Origin: Lactobacillus helveticus DSM 20075 = CGMCC 1.1877
Lineage (GTDB): Bacteria > Bacillota > Bacilli > Lactobacillales > Lactobacillaceae
DNA: 19,610 nt
Direction of reading: 5' to 3'
Assembly: GCF_000160855.1 (NCBI RefSeq)
Contig: NZ_GG700753.1
Coordinates: 66,343 to 85,952 of the forward strand
Position 1 is the stretch's first letter, and each line of letters opens with the position of its first letter. Under the pieces are notes generated by a model. It saw only the letters and a list, made by a program, of their open reading frames with translations, searched no databases and had not been told where the DNA came from. The translations under genes and the position numbers were made by a program. This document shows, in pieces, positions 7,667 to 15,666 of the stretch.

Positions 7667-9613
7667 ATGAATTTAGCAAAAATCCGCGGCGGTGCTGGTG
7701 ATATCACCAAGCCCGATCTCAATGCCCGCATTCAAGATAACTTATACTTAGCCGTTAACTCTGACTGGATTTCTAAAGCCAAGATCCCTGCCGATCGTCC
7801 ATTAATCAGTAGTTTCAGTGAAATTGATTTAAAAATCGAAAAAGAATTGATGAACGACTTAGCTGATTTTGCTTCTGGTAAAAAAGCTTTGCCTGATATT
7901 CCTAACTTTGACAAGGCAATCGAAGTTTATAAATTAGCTAAAGATTTCGCCAAAAGAGATGCCGATGACTTTCAACCTGCTCAAGCTGATCTTGAGACTT
8001 TAATAAACTTAAAAGATGTCGATGACGTCAAGCAAAATCTAGCAAAATTATTCTTGCGCTTTAGCTTTCCGTTTTTATTCGAAGTTGAACCTGATCGTAA
8101 GAATACGAAGACCAATTCTCTTTCCTTTGACCGCAACTCATTGATCTTGCCTGACACTACTAGTTACCAATCACCTTCTGCTAAGCAATTGCTCGATGTT
8201 TGGCAAAAGCAAACCGAAAACTTGTTAAAGATGGCTGGTGTTGAAGAAGCTGCTGCTAAGAAATACGCCACTGATGCGATTGCACTCGATGCTAAAATCG
8301 TTAAGGTTGCAAAATCAGCCGAAGAACGTGCCGATGATGTAGCTCTTTACAACCCAATCAAGACTAACGAATTTGAAGAAAAGACTAGCTCTTTGAACTT
8401 GGGTCAGTTGCTTGAGCAGCTCTTTGAAAAGAAGCCAAATTACGTTGTAGTACGTGAACCAAAATTCTTGGACCACTTCAACGAATTATTTAATCAAGAG
8501 AGCTTCGATGAACTTAAAGGTTGGTTAATCTCTACCTTCATTAATAAAGCTGCCGCGTTTTTATCAGAAGAATTCCGTCAAGCTGCCTTCCCATTTAAGC
8601 AAGCTACTTATGGTCAAAAAAAATTGCCTAGTCAAGAAAAGGAAGCTTACTACAAAGCTAATAATTTGTTTGATGATGTAATCGGCGTTTATTATGGTCG
8701 CACTTACTTCGGCGAAGATGCCAAGGCCGACGTTGAAGATATGATTCATCGCATGATCGATGTCTACGAACAACGAATAACCAATAATGAATGGCTCTCA
8801 CCTGCTACTAAGGAAAAGGCAATTACTAAGTTGCGCGCCTTGGTTTTAAAGATTGGTTATCCTAATAAAATCGATCACGTTTACGATTTATTCCAAGTTA
8901 CTCCAGCAAATGAAGGTGGCAACCTCTACAGTAATCAAGCAAATATTCGTGAAATCAGCTTGAAGCATAATTTCGATAAACTGTACAAGCCAGTTGACCG
9001 CAGCGAATGGTACATGCCAGGAAACTTGATCAATGCTTGTTACGACCCACAGAGAAACGATATTACCTTCCCTGCCGCTATCTTGGAAGCACCTTTCTAC
9101 GACATCAATGCTTCTCGTGCTACTAACTATGGCGGTATTGGTGTGGTAATCGCCCACGAAATTTCTCACGCATTCGACAACAACGGTGCAAAGTACGATG
9201 AATTCGGCAACATGAAGAATTGGTGGACCAAGGAAGACTTTGCGGAATTTGAAAAGCGTACTCAAGCTGAAATCGACTTGTTCGATGGTATTAAGTATGG
9301 TCCTGTAACTCTTAATGGTAAACAAATCGTTAGTGAAAACATCGCCGACCAAGGTGGTTTAACTGCAGGTATTGAAGCTAATAAGAATGAACATGGCGAC
9401 ATGAAAGAACTATTCGAAAACTATGCTCGCATTTGGGCAAGTAAAGAATCTCCTGAAATCATTAAGACAATTGCCGCATTCGATGTTCACGCTCCAGGTC
9501 CTGAAAGAGTTAACGTTCAAGTGCAATGCCAACCTGAATTTTACAAAGCCTTCAATGTTAAAGAAGGAGATGGCATGTGGCTTGACCCTGCTAAGCGCGT
9601 AGTCATTTGGTAA
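7667..9613 (+). CDS. pepO: Endopeptidase O (M13 family, neprilysin-like zinc metallopeptidase)
   Basis: Intracellular oligopeptidase of 648 residues, the usual size for lactobacillar PepO; it cuts casein-derived oligopeptides after uptake. Zinc site: VVIAHEISHAFDNNGA (HExxH) at about residue 497, and the third ligand with its Asp in SENIADQGGL (ExxxD). The substrate-backbone motif NACYDP stands where NAYY is usual, and HAPGPERVN matches the conserved His/Arg region near the C-terminus. The protein ends GDGMWLDPAKRVVIW, the M13 hallmark. No signal peptide or N-terminal membrane anchor is present, unlike animal neprilysin. The ATG at 7667 has AAAGGAG at 7653-7659. The frame is intact and codon use looks like a well-expressed housekeeping gene. 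It is monocistronic, with a promoter and strong terminator of its own. Confidence 0.95.
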   Translation: MNLAKIRGGAGDITKPDLNARIQDNLYLAVNSDWISKAKIPADRPLISSFSEIDLKIEKELMNDLADFASGKKALPDIPNFDKAIEVYKLAKDFAKRDADDFQPAQADLETLINLKDVDDVKQNLAKLFLRFSFPFLFEVEPDRKNTKTNSLSFDRNSLILPDTTSYQSPSAKQLLDVWQKQTENLLKMAGVEEAAAKKYATDAIALDAKIVKVAKSAEERADDVALYNPIKTNEFEEKTSSLNLGQLLEQLFEKKPNYVVVREPKFLDHFNELFNQESFDELKGWLISTFINKAAAFLSEEFRQAAFPFKQATYGQKKLPSQEKEAYYKANNLFDDVIGVYYGRTYFGEDAKADVEDMIHRMIDVYEQRITNNEWLSPATKEKAITKLRALVLKIGYPNKIDHVYDLFQVTPANEGGNLYSNQANIREISLKHNFDKLYKPVDRSEWYMPGNLINACYDPQRNDITFPAAILEAPFYDINASRATNYGGIGVVIAHEISHAFDNNGAKYDEFGNMKNWWTKEDFAEFEKRTQAEIDLFDGIKYGPVTLNGKQIVSENIADQGGLTAGIEANKNEHGDMKELFENYARIWASKESPEIIKTIAAFDVHAPGPERVNVQVQCQPEFYKAFNVKEGDGMWLDPAKRVVIW

Positions 9614-9632
9614 AATTTTAATCAATAAATCT

Positions 9633-9680
9633 AAAATCCTATTAAATCTTGGTATTAACCTTGAATTAATAGGATTTTTT
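9633..9680 (+). terminator. pepO terminator
   Basis: AAAATCCTATTAA (9633-9645) pairs perfectly with TTAATAGGATTTT (9666-9678) over 13 pairs around a 20-base loop, ending in a T run. The near-symmetric A and T flanks could let it work on both strands. Confidence 0.85.
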
Positions 9681-9723
9681 GCTTCATTAAACATCGCTAT
9701 TTCCTAGGTACATACAGTTTTCT

Positions 9724-9743
9724 TGATTTCTAGCTTTCAAGTT
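9724..9743. repeat. Solo fragment identical to one end of the downstream IS
   Basis: TGATTTCTAGCTTTCAAGTT here is identical to 13639-13658 inside the right end of the IS at 12367-13663. The next bases (CCAAT) resemble the IS tip (TCAGT) with two differences. No other IS sequence surrounds it, so it may be a scar of an old insertion. It lies 25 bases upstream of the nucleotidase gene promoter. Confidence 0.55.
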
Positions 9744-9767
9744 CCAATTATTAACTATAATTGATAA

Positions 9768-9796
9768 TTGAAATTAAAATGTTCACGTTTTATACT
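9768..9796 (+). promoter_or_regulatory. Promoter of the nucleotidase gene
   Basis: -35 TTGAAA (9768-9773), an exact 17-base spacer and -10 TATACT (9791-9796), about 43 bases before the start codon. Both boxes differ from consensus by one base. Confidence 0.8.
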
Positions 9797-9838
9797 TTAC
9801 TTAATAAATATTGTTTAATTTAATTTGAGGAGTATAAA

Positions 9839-12284
9839 ATGATATCACGTCATGTAAATGGAATCATTACGAGTTTAGCTGCAAGTGCCTTAATGGGGCT
9901 ATTTTTAACAAATGTCCAAGTTAAAGCAGATACACAACAAGTTCAGCAACCAGTTGCTCAAACTACTCAGCAAAATGCTGATTCAACAAAGCAATCTTCA
10001 CCTACTGTTTATACTGAAAGCTCGAAAGAAGTACCAGTAGTCAGTTATACTGATCACCAGTCAAAGCCGAACAATGATCATTGGTCAAATCCCGCTAAAT
10101 ATAAAGATGCCATTCCTGTACAAATTTTAGGTATCAATGATGTACACGGAAATATTGATACCACTGGTAAAACTTGGATTGGCTATCGTTCCTACCAAAA
10201 CGCAGGTAATGCTGCCAGATTGGCTGGATATTTGAACAATGCCGAATCTGATTTTAAAAAGAAAAATCCAAATGGAACAACTATCAGAGTTGAAGCTGGT
10301 GACATTGTGGGAGCATCTCCAGCAACTTCTTCATTATTGCAAGATGAACCTACAATGCATGCACTAAAGCAGATGCACATTGAAATTGGTACTTTAGGTA
10401 ATCATGAATTTGATGAAGGACTAGATGAATTCGATAGAGTTTTAGAAGGAAAAGCCCCTAAGAAAGGACAGTTTAACCAAGAAGAACAGGATTATCCTCA
10501 TGAAAATTCTGGCATTCAAATTGTAGTTTCTAATTTGGTAAGAAAGGCCGATGGAAAGGTTCCTTTTGGCTGGAAGCCATATATAATCAAAGAATTAGAA
10601 TACAATGGTAAAAAATCAAAAATTGGTTTTATCGGAATCGATACAACAGATTTACCTAAATTAACTTTTGCCAAAAATCTAAAGGATTATGAAGTACTAG
10701 ATGAAGCTGAATCAATTGCTAAATATGACAAGATTCTGCAAGATCAAGGTGTTCATGCAATCGTTGTTTTAGCACATACTGGTGTAGAAACTTATAAAGG
10801 AAAGACTCAAGGCGATGCGGTTAAAATTTTACAAAAACTATACCGTATCGATCCTGATAATTCAGTCGATTTATATATTGCAGCTCACTCACATCAATAT
10901 GCAGATGGTGGAGTCGGCAATACAAAACTTGTCCAAGCTGCAAGTTTTTCAAAAGCATATGATGATGCTATCGGCTATATCGATCCATCAACTAATGATT
11001 TTGTAAAAGGAAGTTTAATCACTCATGTATACCCTGTTATGTCAGCAACTGATGATAAAGAAATTCAGCCTGATCCAGCTGTAGAACAAGTCATAAAAGA
11101 TGCCGAGCAAAGAACTTCTAAGATCACTAATAGTGTGATTGGTAAAGCAGCAGCCGCAAAAGATATTACCAAAGATCTTAATTCAGATACCGAAAATGCA
11201 ATTGGCGATCTAGTAGTTGATGCGCAAATGGCAGAAGCTAAGCGAGAAGGTATTGTTGCTGATATTGCTATAACTAATGGTGGTGGTGTAAGAAGTGACT
11301 TAAAAGTCGAAAAAGATGGCTCAATTAAGTGGCAATCAGCACAATCAGTTCAGCCTTTTAGTAATCAAATTCAAGTTTTCGAACTAACTGGATGATTCTA
11401 GCAATGAAAGCAGATATTATCTTTTGAGTGGAATGCATTATGTTTACACTACACAAGACGATAAAGCTTTTCCAAAGAAGGTTGCAGTTCTTTATGACGG
11501 CAATAATCACCCTGTTGATCCAAATAAAGTTTATCGCGTGATTACAAGCAATTATTTAGTTGATTCAACTAGTCAATTGAAAGGTGCAAAAAAGGTTGCA
11601 GATATTGGGGTTGATACTGATATTTTCGTTAATTACCTTAAACATCAAACAGAAGAAGGCAACTTAATCACTGCCCCTATTCTTAGCCGTAAGAAAGCAG
11701 TTACTCCAGAAGAAGCTAAGCAACTAATTAAGGAAGCACAGGATGAATTAAACAAAATGAGCCATAGCTCCTCTGAAGATAACGAAGAGTTAAACAATAG
11801 TATTGATTCAATTAATACAAATTCAAATAATACTTCAGCCAATAACCAAGTCAATGTTGAAAAAGATAACTTTACAAAAGATGAAACAATCACATTAACT
11901 CACAATGCGTTTGTATATGATAAAAATGGTAAGCTTGTATTGAAGCTAGGAAGAAATCTATTCTTAAAGAAAGGCTCCCATATTCGTCCTTTAAATAATG
12001 CAGCAAAAGTACTTATTAACAAACACGAATACTATCAAATTGGCGAAAACGAATTTGTCAAAGTAGCAAATACTATTGAAAGAAAAACAATAGTTTTGCG
12101 TTTAAAGCACAATGCATATCTATATTCAAAATCTGGAAAAACAATTAAAAATGGTAAGAAGAAGGTTCTATTGAAGAAGGGCAAAAAAGTAAGAGTGAAA
12201 GCTACTTCTATTGTAAAAATCGGTCATAGTAAATACTACCAAATTGGGAAAAATCAATTTATCAAAGTGGCAAACTTCGAATAA
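9839..12284 (+). pseudogene. Secreted 5'-nucleotidase / 2',3'-cyclic phosphodiesterase-type metallophosphoesterase with SLAP repeats, frameshifted
   Basis: Cell-surface enzyme that hydrolyses extracellular nucleotides. It begins at ATG 9839 (GAGGAG six bases upstream) with a signal peptide, likely cleaved after VQVKA near residue 31. The metallophosphatase domain shows ILGINDVHGN, EAGDIVGASP, TLGNHEFDEG, VVLAHTG and AAHSH; the C-terminal nucleotidase domain begins with AITNGGGVRSDL. At ELTG the frame breaks (stop at 11393-11395). The next frame resumes DDSSNESRYYLLSGMHYVYT from about 11391, continues through YRVITSNYLVDST, a Ser/Asn-rich linker, and two SLAP-type repeats (THNAFVYDKNGK and KHNAYLYSKSGK, each ending YYQIG-N-F-KVAN) that bind lactobacillar cell walls. 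The spacing between TG and the resumption is shorter than in relatives, so a small deletion, not just one lost base, is likely. As sequenced it would give an unanchored 518-residue product with an incomplete catalytic domain. Confidence 0.9.
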
Positions 12285-12297
12285 ATAAGTGAAAACT

Positions 12298-12344
12298 AAA
12301 AGCTAGTAATAACACTTTAAAAATGTGTTGTTTCTAGCTTTTTA
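12298..12344 (+). terminator. Terminator after the nucleotidase gene
   Basis: AAAAGCTAG (12298-12306) pairs with CTAGCTTTT (12334-12342), extended inward by AACAC with GTGTT across a small internal mismatch, then further Ts. It follows the stop codon by 13 bases. Confidence 0.8.
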
Positions 12345-12366
12345 ATATTCGATTCTAATTTATTTT

Positions 12367-12382
12367 ACTGAAACTTGAAAGC
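12367..12382. repeat. IS left terminal inverted repeat
   Basis: ACTGAAACTTGAAAGC, the exact reverse complement of 13648-13663. The match ends at the outermost base, which sets the element boundary. Confidence 0.9.
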
Positions 12383-12391
12383 ACTAAAACT

Positions 12392-12420
12392 AGCTGGATC
12401 CGTATTGGATCTGGCTTTTT
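12392..12420 (+). terminator. Inward terminator at the IS left end
   Basis: AGCTGGATCC (12392-12401) pairs with GGATCTGGCT (12407-12416) over ten pairs, two of them G-U, around a five-base loop, then TTTT. It faces transcription arriving from the nucleotidase side. Confidence 0.7.
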
Positions 12421-12437
12421 GTCTCTTAAATTAGTTT

Positions 12438-13531
12438 TTAAGCTGTCCGCAGCAGCTGCTTTTGCATGAAAACCGGCAATAACTTAATAAAGTTGTCTAA
12501 TATTTGTTCCACTGTGGCGGAGATCTCTGCTTTTGCTTCTTTAAGAGCGGTAAGCAGGTAGACCAATGCCTCTTCAAAGGCTAAATCAGGCAGCGCTTCA
12601 TTCATTAAATAGAATAAATCGCCTAAGGTTCGATCATCGATACTCTGTCTTTCTTGCCAAGCCAACAGATCATAAGTTAGAGCTGTCACGGCAATGTAGC
12701 CGCATTGCCCGTCATAGCTTCGAATCTGTGATTTGTTTAAGGCTAAGTATTGCTTAGCTGCTTTAAAATAAGTTTCGATCTGCCATCTGCGGCCATAGAG
12801 CTGAATGATTTCCTGTGGATGCAGCTTGTATTGCGTAGTTGCCAGTACTAAATATTTTCCTTTACTGCCGCGTTTTGGCGGCAGCCAAACGTTCATACAG
12901 GCCTCTGACATCATAAAGGCGGCCGCGGTAACGATAATAAACTTTCTTGGTCTTTGAGCCTGGGTTCTTCTACGACCGGCAATTGAGCGCTGATCAGCAG
13001 TAACAGGCTGATTGCCAATCATATTATCTTTTTTCTTAGTTGACATCAAAGCAAAATTAACCGGCAAGAAGGTATTGCCATCGCTCCAGCCAACAGTTAG
13101 ACCACGATAGCCGGTTAAAAATTCATGCTTGTCATGATCATAGACTTTAGCCAATAATTCGGTCTTCTTAGAACAAGAACGAGCCATTAGCGTGTCATCA
13201 ACGATTAAAGCCAATCTTCTACGTCGATCAATTACCGGTTTCAAAACAGAAATCAGTTTAACAGCAGCCAAACAGACCAGCTTCTGCCAGTTGATGCGGC
13301 CATCATTGAGCACATTTCTGCCAGTTTTAGCAGTAAAATTCTTGGCGCGCTGACAGCGATAAAGCGACTTTCGCGCAAATCTAGCCTTGATCATCCAATT
13401 AACAGGCTAACCAGGGAATGTCGTTTGAAGTTTACCTTTTTACTCAAATCACCTAGACCAATTAACTTAGTAAATGAAGAAATTAAAGATTTAGTGTCCT
13501 TTTCTTGGTTAAATTGCGTTATACTTTTCAT
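12438..13531 (-). pseudogene. IS4-family DDE transposase with internal deletions
   Basis: The natural start is the ATG at 13531 behind AAAGGAG, reading MKSITQFNQEKDTKSLISSF then GDLSKKVNFKRHSLVSLLI. Near 13404 the frame breaks and resumes at MIKARFARKSLYRCQRA (13394). The first catalytic Asp is in LIVDDTLM and the IS4 YREK signature is intact in YGRRWQIETYFKAAK. Between about 12945 and 12865 the in-frame reading is nonsense (PRKFIIVTAAAFMMSE), while the neighbouring frame gives KVYYRYRGRLYDV and LYERLAAAKTRQ, typical transposase text. So two deletions flank an out-of-frame island. The part that should hold the second catalytic Asp (DSWF-type motif) is missing; no Asp occurs between GRRRTQAQRP and the YREK region. 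The product is inactive by itself. Confidence 0.9.
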
Positions 13532-13607
13532 TGCGTAGGATCTCCTTTACTTTGGATTTGACACTTAAAGTATAATGCGGAGAAATCCTGCGTTTTTATT
13601 TTTACGC

Positions 13608-13648
13608 AAAAAAGACTAGAAACCATGCAGAAAGAGCGTGATTTCTAG
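13608..13648 (-). terminator. Inward terminator at the IS right end
   Basis: On the minus strand CTAGAAA and CACGC pair with GCATG and TTTCTAG (13616-13648; one T-G pair and one mismatch) around a seven-base loop, followed by TCTTTTTT. It would stop transcription coming from the TerB-N gene before it reaches the transposase. Confidence 0.7.
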
Positions 13649-13663
13649 CTTTCAAGTTTCAGT
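13648..13663. repeat. IS right terminal inverted repeat
   Basis: GCTTTCAAGTTTCAGT, the exact reverse complement of the left end at 12367-12382. Confidence 0.9.
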
Positions 13664-13683
13664 TAAAGAATTTGAGATAAAAG

Positions 13684-13722
13684 AAAAATGATATCTTTGC
13701 ATGTTGCATTGATATCATTTTT
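13684..13722 (-). terminator. Terminator of the TerB-N gene
   Basis: AAAAATGATATC and GATATCATTTTT form a perfect 12-pair stem with a 15-base loop, seven bases past the stop codon. A and T flanks make it plausible on both strands. It lies outside the IS. Confidence 0.88.
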
Positions 13723-13729
13723 TAGTAAT

Positions 13730-15607
13730 TTAATAATAAGTAATATTATTAAATTTCTTAAACCAATAATCCGAATCACTATTTAATTTTTCAAAATCTT
13801 CCTCAGATAATTTTGATTGATCTTCATTCTCATGTTTCATGGATTTTTGTTCAGCCGTTTCTAGCTGCTTTTTAAAATCCGTAACATAAGAGTCATTGTT
13901 AACTTTACGTAATACAGGCGAATCTATTGCAAAATCAATAATCTGAACAGCATCGTTAAATCTATGTTCTTTTTGATACATTATTCTTAATCTGTTTGCT
14001 GCTCGATAATTAATAGCCACACATGCTAACCATAATTTTTCTGCCTTATCCCACTCACCTTTTTTATATTCAAGATCAGCATTATCCATCTTTTCAGCAG
14101 AATTATTCCAACACCAATCTTCTATCTTTTCTTGTGAATTTCTTGATTTATAAGGATTAGTCTGATTATTCTTTAAAAATTTTCTTGTCAATTTAAGCTG
14201 CTCTGTAGCATTTTTTATTTGCTTATCTGTTGACATTGGATAACCCGTCTTAGAATTTATTCGCTTGGGCTTAGCAATTTTCTTCTTGCTTTTATCCTTC
14301 TTTGGCTCTACTGCCCTCTTTATTTCAAGAAATCCTTTCACTTGATCATGAGCTTTCTGCAGTTCAGCATATATATCATGGCAAAGTTTTCTATCAGACA
14401 ACGGATCTGGCATTAATAGATCTGGTCGATTATTACCTTTTCGTAATGAATAATTTGAAAACATATAAGGTTCTTTCTTTAACTTTTGAATATTTGAAAG
14501 TTCATATTGAAAATATTCTGAACCAAACTCTCTCTTCAAGCTTTCAATCAAAGCTTTTTTGAATAATTCTGGATACTCTTTTATATAATATCGATTTCTA
14601 AAATCAACCTCTGTAGCCAATGATATTAATTGGTCAGCAGATAATTTATGACTCAATAAAATTTGAAGTTTTATATCACATTTATTCAAATCAACATATT
14701 TGAGTAAATCTAATCGCTTATGAATAAAGAATATGTATCCAATGGACGTTGAAGAATAATAATCAAATGAGCCATTACTAATCTGACCTTGTAGTTTTGA
14801 AATAATTTTAAGAGACTCTTCTAAATATTCATCATGTAATATATGACGTTCTAAGCAATACAACAGCAGAAAAGCAAAGCCAATATCGGGAACATTTGAT
14901 AAATCTGTCGTCAGCCATGTTAAGAATCCATTTCTCTGTTCGGACGTTAATCCTGAATAACTAGGATAATAACTCAACTTTTGAAATTGACCTTCTGCAA
15001 CTGGGAAATTTATCGAAATAGCTGATGGTTCTCCTACTTCTGAATCAATATTCTTTAGTTGACCATCAGTGAAATACAATAATGGCAGAATTTTGGGATT
15101 TATATTATAACTTTTATTTCCTGCTACTAAATTTCCTTCATGTACAACAGGTTTAGCAGTACTTTTTGGTGTATCAGTTGAATCAACAGATTGATCTACA
15201 TTTCCTGCATTAGAAGAATTGATTTTATCATGTTTTTTAAATAATCTGACTATTAACCAAACTATTCCGCAAACAGCAAGAATTCCTAAGGTTATATGAA
15301 TGTTGGCTAAACATAATATCAATATTACTACCCAAAAAATCCACCAAAGACAGGAACTAGATGATTGTTGATTTCCCTGACCTTGTGTAGTTCTTTTCTT
15401 GTTCTTAATTGGTTTTAAAGTATCAATACTTGTTCGATGATAAACCGCATTATACATGCTACGTTTTGGATTTTTAATGAATCCTGTGCCTTTTTTACCA
15501 TATCCTGGTATGATCGCTCGTTTAACTGCTCTCTTAGCCCTACCTGTAGTTCGTGCTTTAAACGATGCCTTCAGTGATGGCTTGCGAAATACACTTCTTC
15601 TTCTCAT
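13730..15607 (-). CDS. Membrane protein with basic N-terminus, TM hairpin, TerB-N-like domain and TPR-like C-terminus
   Basis: 625-residue protein. Residues 1-75 are strongly basic (RRRSVFRKPSLKASFKARTT, then PGYGKKGTGFIKNPKRSMYN), a module I recall at the head of assorted Firmicutes proteins. Two hydrophobic spans lie at about 87-102 and 104-122, followed by RLFKK, giving a membrane hairpin. A polar linker leads to about 160-270, where YYPSYSGLTSEQRNGFLTWL and DIGFAFLLLYCLERHIL match the TerB-N domain signature (PSY-L-Q-YL-W, then DIGY-FLY-LERR). A Lys-rich linker is at about 434-455; about 505-590 resembles TPR helices (YKKGEWDKAEKLWLACV). No catalytic motif is seen. The start has GAGGG nine bases upstream. 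It follows pglZ by 59 bases, separated by a terminator hairpin. TerB-N domains occur in tellurite/stress and phage-defence gene sets; a membrane-bound sensor or scaffold for PglZ is inference. Confidence 0.8.
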   Translation of the reverse strand: MRRRSVFRKPSLKASFKARTTGRAKRAVKRAIIPGYGKKGTGFIKNPKRSMYNAVYHRTSIDTLKPIKNKKRTTQGQGNQQSSSSCLWWIFWVVILILCLANIHITLGILAVCGIVWLIVRLFKKHDKINSSNAGNVDQSVDSTDTPKSTAKPVVHEGNLVAGNKSYNINPKILPLLYFTDGQLKNIDSEVGEPSAISINFPVAEGQFQKLSYYPSYSGLTSEQRNGFLTWLTTDLSNVPDIGFAFLLLYCLERHILHDEYLEESLKIISKLQGQISNGSFDYYSSTSIGYIFFIHKRLDLLKYVDLNKCDIKLQILLSHKLSADQLISLATEVDFRNRYYIKEYPELFKKALIESLKREFGSEYFQYELSNIQKLKKEPYMFSNYSLRKGNNRPDLLMPDPLSDRKLCHDIYAELQKAHDQVKGFLEIKRAVEPKKDKSKKKIAKPKRINSKTGYPMSTDKQIKNATEQLKLTRKFLKNNQTNPYKSRNSQEKIEDWCWNNSAEKMDNADLEYKKGEWDKAEKLWLACVAINYRAANRLRIMYQKEHRFNDAVQIIDFAIDSPVLRKVNNDSYVTDFKKQLETAEQKSMKHENEDQSKLSEEDFEKLNSDSDYWFKKFNNITYY

Positions 15608-15621
15608 TACTAATTTCCCTC

Positions 15622-15654
15622 AAAATAAAACAGATTAGATATTAAGCTAATCTG
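15622..15654 (-). terminator. Hairpin terminator between pglZ and the TerB-N gene
   Basis: CAGATTAG and CTAATCTG pair perfectly (15631-15638 with 15647-15654) around an eight-base loop, followed on the minus strand by TTTTATTTT. It lies 12 bases past the pglZ stop and ends 14 bases before the next start codon, so it may limit rather than abolish downstream expression. No clear promoter follows it. Confidence 0.75.
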
Positions 15655-15666
15655 TACACTAATCCA

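Larger units (their letters stand above)
12367..13663 (-). mobile_element. IS4-family insertion sequence, defective copy
   Basis: A 1297-bp element bounded by perfect 16-bp terminal inverted repeats: ACTGAAACTTGAAAGC at 12367-12382 and its complement at 13648-13663. It holds one transposase gene on the minus strand, broken by several deletions. Each end carries a hairpin terminator pointing inward. No target-site duplication is evident in the flanks (left ends ATTTATTTT, right begins TAAAGAATT), so the insertion is old or the flanks were rearranged. Its GC content is visibly higher than that of the genes to its right. It sits directly after the terminator of the TerB-N gene, between a presumed defence island and the metabolic genes. 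Confidence 0.92.

Noticed and set aside
8888..9352. 154-codon open frame antisense to pepO
   Set aside because: It lies wholly inside the clearly coding pepO gene, has no ribosome site and no family-like sequence; it is a shadow frame.
12367..13663. Target-site duplication around the IS
   Set aside because: I compared the immediate flanks and found no convincing direct repeat of 4-12 bases.
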